Positions 15,254 through 19,528 of a DNA stretch of 19,528 nt are shown here, piece after piece (position 1 is the first letter of the stretch; each line of letters starts with the position of its first letter). The notes under the pieces are model-generated. The model was not told the origin of the DNA. It did not search any database and saw only the letters and a program-made list of their open reading frames with translations. The DNA is taken from contig JAATGX010000106.1 in the NCBI GenBank assembly GCA_015688915.1, positions 1-19,528 on the forward strand, read 5' to 3'. This DNA is from Desulfuromonadales bacterium (GTDB lineage Bacteria; Desulfobacterota; Desulfuromonadia; Geobacterales; Pseudopelobacteraceae). The translations under genes were made by a program, and so were the position numbers.

Positions 15254-15294
15254 TCATTGTTCACGTCAAACAAACAGTATGGGAGGTCAGGAAC

Positions 15295-16710
15295 ATGTCA
15301 ACACGTCTCATCTCAACCGCACGTCTACTGATCGCGGGGGTAATCCTTTCCCTTGCCGTGCCGGCATTGTCGGGTGCCAAATCGGTCAGTCCCGATTTTG
15401 TCGAGTTGGCGAAACGGCTCAAGCCAAGTGTCGTCAACATCCGTACCGCTAAGAACATCAAACCCCAACAGCGCATCCAGCGCCCCCAGAATCAGCCCCG
15501 GACCCCCTTCGATAACTTTTTCGATGAGTTCTTCGGCCAGTTCAATAATCAGGTGCCCCAACAGCAACGGCGCGCCCAGACCCTTGGCACCGGGTTCATC
15601 ATCAGCCCCGATGGCTACATCCTGACCAACAACCACGTGGTCAACGGTGCCGACGAAGTAATGGTCAAACTCTCCGACGGCCGCGAAGTGAAGGGGGAGA
15701 TCAAGGGGGTCGATGACAAGCTCGACCTGGCGCTGATCAAGATCAACGAAAAGGAAAAGCTCCCTTCGACCGAACTGGGGGACAGCGACAGCCTGGAGGT
15801 TGGTGAGTGGGTCATGGCCATCGGCCACCAGTTCGGGCTTTCCCAGACCGTCACGGCCGGCATCGTCAGCGCCAAGGGGAGGGTGATCGGCAGCGGCCCC
15901 TATGACGACTTCATCCAGACCGACGCCTCCATCAATCCGGGCAATTCCGGCGGCCCGCTCTTCAACGCCGACGGCAGGGTGATCGGCATCAATACCGCCC
16001 TCGTTGCCGGAGGCCAGGGGATCGGTTTCGCCATCCCGATCAACATGGCCAAGGGTATCATCAATCAACTGCGCGACACCGGCAAGGTGACCCGCGGTTA
16101 TCTTGGGGTGCAGATCCAGGCGGTGACCCCGGACCTGGCCAAGTCATTCAACCTGGAAGCCGAGAAAGGGGCGCTGATCTCCGATGTGATCAAGGACAGC
16201 CCTGCCGACAAGGCGGGACTCAAGGCGGGCGACGTCGTGCTGGAGTTCGACGGCAAAAAGATCGGCGAGTTCAACGAACTGCCGCGCATCGTGGCTGCCA
16301 CGCCGGTTGACAGGAAGACGAAGATCGTGGTGTATCGCGACGGCAAGCGGCTTGACCTGCCGATCATCGTGACCAGGCTCAAGGATGGCGATACGGGAAC
16401 CGTGGCGAGCGACGACAAGGTGAGCGAGAAGCTTGGTCTTGTGGTCCAGGAACTGAACAAGCAACTGGCCGATCGCCTTGGACTCAAGGAGGGCAAGGCA
16501 CTGGTGATCACCGAGGTCAAGCCGGGCTCCCTTGCCGAAGACGCTGGTATATCGGCCGGTTCCCTGATTGTCGAGATCAATGGCCAGCGTCCCGACACCC
16601 TGGATAGGTTCAACTCCGTCATCGCCAAGCTCAAAAAGGGCGACGTGGTGAGGACTCTGCTCAAACGCCAGGACAGCGGCATGTATTATGTGGCCATAAA
16701 GTCGGAGTAG
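15295..16710 (+). CDS. htrA: Periplasmic serine protease, HtrA/DegP family (two PDZ domains)
   Basis: A 471-residue secreted protease/chaperone for misfolded envelope proteins. A signal peptide covers about residues 1-28 (hydrophobic LLIAGVILSLAVPALSGA). The trypsin-like domain carries the triad His114 (TNNHVV), Asp144 (LDLALIK) and Ser218 (NPGNSGGPL). A Q/N/P-rich loop at 56-95, the LA loop region, precedes the catalytic His. PDZ1 is at about 265-360 (GYLGVQIQ) and PDZ2 at about 378-468. The usual IGNPFGL reads IGHQFGL at 176-182. GGAGG precedes the ATG. A NapH-like membrane ferredoxin gene lies 94 bp downstream. An OmpR-type regulator just upstream fits an envelope-stress setting, but that is inference. 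Confidence 0.96.
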   Translation: MSTRLISTARLLIAGVILSLAVPALSGAKSVSPDFVELAKRLKPSVVNIRTAKNIKPQQRIQRPQNQPRTPFDNFFDEFFGQFNNQVPQQQRRAQTLGTGFIISPDGYILTNNHVVNGADEVMVKLSDGREVKGEIKGVDDKLDLALIKINEKEKLPSTELGDSDSLEVGEWVMAIGHQFGLSQTVTAGIVSAKGRVIGSGPYDDFIQTDASINPGNSGGPLFNADGRVIGINTALVAGGQGIGFAIPINMAKGIINQLRDTGKVTRGYLGVQIQAVTPDLAKSFNLEAEKGALISDVIKDSPADKAGLKAGDVVLEFDGKKIGEFNELPRIVAATPVDRKTKIVVYRDGKRLDLPIIVTRLKDGDTGTVASDDKVSEKLGLVVQELNKQLADRLGLKEGKALVITEVKPGSLAEDAGISAGSLIVEINGQRPDTLDRFNSVIAKLKKGDVVRTLLKRQDSGMYYVAIKSE

Positions 16711-16728
16711 CAGCTTTAGAGGCGGGGG

Positions 16729-16769
16729 CCGGGGAGTGGTGACCGATGGAACCGGGCACCGATCCCCGG
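16729..16769 (+). other. Hairpin after the protease gene, likely 3'-end structure
   Basis: CCGGGGA (16729-16735) pairs with TCCCCGG (16763-16769); after a two-base internal loop GGTG (16738-16741) pairs with CACC (16757-16760). It begins 18 bases after the protease stop. No T-run follows. It may protect the mRNA end or cause partial termination. Confidence 0.45.
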
Positions 16770-16770
16770 T

Positions 16771-16804
16771 CTCCAACTCCCAGTCCCGAGTCCCCGGAGT
16801 CCCG
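16771..16804 (+). repeat. Degenerate C-rich short repeats before the NapH-like gene
   Basis: CTCC(C) and AGTCCC units recur every 6-8 bases (CTCCAACTCCCAGTCCC, then GAGTCCC twice) right up to the ATG of the next gene. The unit GGAG in the last copy probably acts as the ribosome site. Such C-rich strings look like slipped or spread repeats rather than coding sequence. Confidence 0.4.
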
Positions 16805-17782
16805 ATGTCCACCCGCTCTGTTCAGCCGTTGCGTATCCTCGTCCAATTCTGTTTCCTGGCAAGCATGCTCTGGTTGGGCATCCGCTTCTACCGGTTCGTC
16901 AGCTACGTCTCTTCGGGCGCTGGCGCCCCTGTTGTCGAACGGCCGCCCGGCGTCGAGGGTTTTCTGCCCATCTCCGGGCTTCTGGGGCTCTCGGCCTGGA
17001 TCAAGGGGGCGGGCTTCAACACGATCCATCCGGCGGCGGTTGTCCTGTTCCTGACCATCATCGCTGTTTCGCTCCTGCTGCGGAGATCCTTCTGCTCCTG
17101 GATCTGCCCGGTGGCCACCATTTCGGAAGCGGCATGGAAGCTGGGATTCCGCCTCTTCAGGCGCAACCCGCAGTTGCCGCGCCGGATGGATTGGGCGCTG
17201 CGCGGCCTGAAATACCTGCTGCTGGCCTTCTTCGTCTTTTCCATCGTCATCGCCATGTCGGCCGATGCGTTGCACGCCTTTATCCTGTCCGACTATCACA
17301 AGATTTCGGATGTCCGCCTGCTGGAGTTCTTCCTGCACATCTCCCCCACGGCCTTGGGGACGGTCCTGTTCCTGGTTGCGTTCTCCCTGCTGCTTCGCAA
17401 CCCCTTCTGCCGCTACCTCTGCCCCTATGGCGCGCTGCTGGGGCTGGCGGCGCTGCTCTCTCCGGTCAAGGTCACCCGTGATCGGGACCGCTGCGTCTCC
17501 TGCGGGGTCTGCAATCAGGTCTGCCCGTCGCGCATCAATGTGATGAACAAGCCGAGCGTCATCTCGGCCGAGTGCATCGGCTGCTGGCGCTGCGTCAGCC
17601 ACTGCCGTTCCGATGGGGCGCTCTCCATGCGTTTTGCCGGCCGCTTTATCCTCTCCGGCGTTCTCTTTGCCGCTCTGGTGGTGTTGGTCTTCTGGGGCGG
17701 GACGCAGTTGGGAAAAGCCGGCGGCCACTGGCAGACCTCGATCTCGACCGGTGAGTACCAACGGCTGCTGGAGAGGCGGTAG
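16805..17782 (+). CDS. NapH-like polytopic 4Fe-4S membrane protein
   Basis: A 325-residue membrane ferredoxin. Hydrophobic helices lie at about 10-28, 76-93, 134-152, 181-198 and 279-298. Two membrane-associated Cys motifs, CSWICPVATISEA (97-109) and CRYLCPYGALLG (202-213), match the NapH/NosR/MauN-type electron-transfer family. Two ferredoxin motifs follow, CVSCGVCNQVCP (230-241) and CIGCWRCVSHC (257-267); the second lacks the usual final Pro. The start at 16805 is preceded by GGAG. A longer frame from 16736 would translate the C-rich repeat and hairpin, so I rejected it. No nap, nos or methylamine genes are nearby, so its redox partner is unknown. Proximity to the HtrA gene could reflect operon membership. 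Confidence 0.9.
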   Translation: MSTRSVQPLRILVQFCFLASMLWLGIRFYRFVSYVSSGAGAPVVERPPGVEGFLPISGLLGLSAWIKGAGFNTIHPAAVVLFLTIIAVSLLLRRSFCSWICPVATISEAAWKLGFRLFRRNPQLPRRMDWALRGLKYLLLAFFVFSIVIAMSADALHAFILSDYHKISDVRLLEFFLHISPTALGTVLFLVAFSLLLRNPFCRYLCPYGALLGLAALLSPVKVTRDRDRCVSCGVCNQVCPSRINVMNKPSVISAECIGCWRCVSHCRSDGALSMRFAGRFILSGVLFAALVVLVFWGGTQLGKAGGHWQTSISTGEYQRLLERR

Positions 17783-17874
17783 GGTAAACAACGTGGCGCA
17801 TCCGACGTGAATGTGCCATACTTACCCGATTTGACGGTCCGGACATCCCGAAGGAAAGGAAGCACACGAACCAG
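17783..17874 (+). other. Short gap before the rdgC-like gene
   Basis: This 92-bp stretch has no gene. It holds a purine-rich AAGGAAAGGAAG ribosome-site candidate, but that lies 12 bases from the ATG, longer than usual. No clear promoter or terminator was seen. Confidence 0.3.
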
Positions 17875-19044
17875 ATGAGCATCTATTCCAACACCATCAG
17901 CATCACCCAGTACACCATCAGCGGCGATCTGCCGAAACAGGACCAGTTTCCGTGGTTCTCGCAGAAACTTGCCGGCCGGGGGTTTCGGTCCATCGAGAAT
18001 TCCAGCGAGGAGCTTTCGGAAGGGTGGACCCTGGTGGACCACCCCGATGACGCCGGCTTTGCGGCGCCCGCCGATTTCTGGCGCGACAACTACCTGGTCT
18101 TTTCCCTGCGCCGCGACCAGCGCAAGATCCCGGCCGCCCTGCTTAAATCCCATAGCGGACGGGAAGAGGCAGCCTTTCTGGCCCAGAACCCCAACCTGCG
18201 CCGCGCCCCCAAGAAGAAGCGCGAGGAGATCAAGGAACAGGTGCAGCTCAGGCTCTTGACCAAGTGCCTTCCGGTCCCGTCAACCGTGGATGTGGTGTGG
18301 GACCAGAAGACCGGTGTGCTCTCCCTGCTCAGTCTGAGCAGTAAGGCGCTGGAGCGCTTCGAGGATATCTTCCGCAAGACCTTCGAAGGGGTGAGCCCGG
18401 TGATCATCCACCCCTTTGCCCGTGCCCGGATGCTGCTGGAAGGGCAACAGCTCGACAAGCTGGAGGCGGCCAACCAGGCCGGCTCCGATGCGGTGGTGGC
18501 CTTGATCCGCGACAACCAGTGGCTGGGGTGGGATTTCCTGCTCTGGCTGCTCCAGCGCGGGGTGAACGGCGAGGGGGAGTTCAGCGTCTGCCGCCCCGGT
18601 CATTTCGCCGCGGGTGAACGCTTTTCGGCCTGGATCGACGACCGCATCCAACTCCAGGGAGGCGGCGAAGAGGGGGGCGTCCAGAAGGTGTCGGTTTCCG
18701 GCTCCCAGGACAGCTATCTGGAAGCGATCTCGGCCTTGAAGAGCGGCAAGCGGATCACCAGCGCCACCATCTGCATGGAAAAGGACGAAAACCCCTGGAA
18801 ACTGACCCTGAAAGGGGAAACTTTTGGTTTCGGCTCCTTCAAATGCCCGCAGATCCGCATCGAAAAAGACGCGACCGTGGACCAGATGAGCGAGCGCGAA
18901 GCGGCCTTTTACGAACGCATGTTCCTGCTGGAACAGGGCGTGCAACTCTTCGACAGCCTGTTCACGGCGTTTCTGAAGGAACGGCTGGGCGATGCCTGGG
19001 CCGGGCGGATGCGGGCGATCCAGGAGTGGCTGGACGGGAAGTAA
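17875..19044 (+). CDS. rdgC: RdgC-family recombination-associated protein
   Basis: A 389-residue protein resembling RdgC, a ring-forming DNA-binding protein that restrains RecA in other bacteria. Family-like features are the N-terminal strand SITQYTISGDL, WTLVDH near residue 51, DQRKIPAALLK (81-91), KKKREEIKEQVQLRLLTKCLPVPSTVDVVWD (113-143) with LLTK-x-LP preceding the central strand, and IHPFARARMLL (178-188). Escherichia coli RdgC is about 303 residues, so this version has a longer C-terminal half. The assignment comes from overall pattern, not a catalytic motif. The long spacing between the ribosome site and ATG is a slight concern for the start. obgE follows 136 bp downstream. Confidence 0.8.
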   Translation: MSIYSNTISITQYTISGDLPKQDQFPWFSQKLAGRGFRSIENSSEELSEGWTLVDHPDDAGFAAPADFWRDNYLVFSLRRDQRKIPAALLKSHSGREEAAFLAQNPNLRRAPKKKREEIKEQVQLRLLTKCLPVPSTVDVVWDQKTGVLSLLSLSSKALERFEDIFRKTFEGVSPVIIHPFARARMLLEGQQLDKLEAANQAGSDAVVALIRDNQWLGWDFLLWLLQRGVNGEGEFSVCRPGHFAAGERFSAWIDDRIQLQGGGEEGGVQKVSVSGSQDSYLEAISALKSGKRITSATICMEKDENPWKLTLKGETFGFGSFKCPQIRIEKDATVDQMSEREAAFYERMFLLEQGVQLFDSLFTAFLKERLGDAWAGRMRAIQEWLDGK

Positions 19045-19180
19045 ACGGGAAAATAGAAGAGCATAGAGATTTTTTGGGGTACGCTTTGAAGTTGTCTGTT
19101 TTTCCCTGTGCCTCTGTGAGCTCGAGCGAATGCAGTGAGCGGGTGAGAGGCTGGTTTTGCAGTTTAGATAAGAGGTATGA
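19045..19180 (+). other. rdgC-obgE gap with T-runs, a CTCTGTG-type string and an imperfect hairpin
   Basis: The 136-bp gap contains TTTTTT at about 19071-19076 and a GTTTTTCCCTGTGCCTCTGTGAG string (first bases at about 19098). An imperfect hairpin spans 19111-19150, with outer CCTCT/AGAGG and inner GCTC/GAGC. No convincing promoter was located for obgE. AGAGG before the ATG at 19181 is its ribosome site. Confidence 0.4.
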
Positions 19181-19528
19181 ATGAAGTTCATCGATGAAGT
19201 GACATTATTTACCGCTTCCGGCCATGGCGGCGCCGGCTGCGTGGCCTTCCGCCACGAGAAGTTCGTCGAATTCGGCGGCCCGTCCGGCGGCGACGGCGGC
19301 AAGGGAGGGGACGTGATCTTTTGGGCCACCTCCGGGCTGTCGACCCTGCTTGAGTTGCGTCACAGGACGCACCAGAAGGCTCAGAAGGGGCAAAACGGCA
19401 TGGGCAAGAACCGCCATGGCGCCGGGGGCGAGGATCTGGTCATCAAGGTGCCGGTGGGCACGGTCATCTTTGACGCCGAGGCCGGTGACCAGTTGGCCGA
19501 CCTGACCGAGGACGGCCTGCGGATCGTC
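19181..19528 (+). CDS. obgE: GTPase Obg/CgtA, N-terminal 116 residues (cut by window edge)
   Basis: The frame opens with MKFIDEVTLFTASGHGGAGC and stays open to the window end. The glycine-rich Obg fold is clear: GHGGAGCVAFRHEKF (14-28), GGPSGGDGGKGGDV (32-45), KGQNGMGKNRHGAGGEDL (69-86) and VPVGTVIFD (90-98). The GTP-binding domain lies beyond the edge. Obg acts in late assembly of the 50S subunit and in stress responses. AGAGG six bases upstream supports the ATG. The preceding rdgC-like gene is 136 bp away, so obgE may have its own promoter. Confidence 0.96.
   Translation, partial: MKFIDEVTLFTASGHGGAGCVAFRHEKFVEFGGPSGGDGGKGGDVIFWATSGLSTLLELRHRTHQKAQKGQNGMGKNRHGAGGEDLVIKVPVGTVIFDAEAGDQLADLTEDGLRIV

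Noticed and set aside
16661..17791. Minus-strand open frame opposite the NapH-like gene
   Set aside because: The plus strand has four Cys cluster motifs and membrane helices; the minus frame is low-complexity.
18843..19184. Plus-strand open frame overlapping the end of rdgC and the gap
   Set aside because: It runs in another frame of rdgC and then into the T-rich gap, with no domain and no ribosome site.
1..19528. tRNA, rRNA or CRISPR features
   Set aside because: No cloverleaf, rRNA-like or regularly spaced direct repeats were found on reading through the gaps between genes.

Overview
The window looks like a chromosomal segment of a GC-rich Desulfuromonadota bacterium, most likely a member of the Geobacterales (Geobacter, Geotalea or Pelobacter propionicus-like). 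This rests on inference: high GC, many two-component and chemotaxis genes, a sigma-54 activator, a PDZ/radical-SAM/DUF512 protein, and the neighbourhood prmA-rsmE-mutL-miaA-hfq. No rRNA, tRNA, CRISPR array or transposase was seen. All large genes read as intact; only the two edge genes are cut.

Left block (1-5261, all minus strand): a signalling cluster. In transcription order it encodes a soluble REC-PAS-HisKA-HATPase hybrid kinase, an NtrC-type sigma-54 response regulator with intact GAFTGA, a methyl-accepting chemotaxis protein, and the start of a PAS sensor that runs off the edge. The gap between the regulator and the MCP holds three CAAC-N3-GTTG dyads, a 25-bp inverted repeat and a plausible -24/-12 element. 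This suggests that the regulator controls the MCP operon.

Middle block (5430-13473, all minus strand): a CDF metal exporter and a DUF512 radical-SAM protein lie downstream of a housekeeping series. In transcription order the series is prmA, rsmE, a zinc-ribbon protein with an acidic repetitive tail, mutL, miaA and hfq. prmA/rsmE and mutL/miaA overlap by ATGA, and miaA/hfq are 3 bp apart. A good intrinsic terminator separates the zinc-ribbon gene from mutL, and a 30-bp perfect palindrome follows hfq.

Right block (13637-19528, all plus strand): a strong sigma-70-like promoter drives a DUF299 (PPDK/PEP synthase regulatory) protein, followed by an OmpR-family regulator without a kinase. Then come a periplasmic HtrA/DegP protease, a NapH-like membrane ferredoxin, an RdgC-family protein, and the 5' part of obgE at the edge.

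The most interesting unexplained items are the compact dyad/inverted-repeat region at 1906-2124, the zinc-ribbon protein with FxFDE-like repeats, and a MutL whose endonuclease motif has Gln where Glu is usual.
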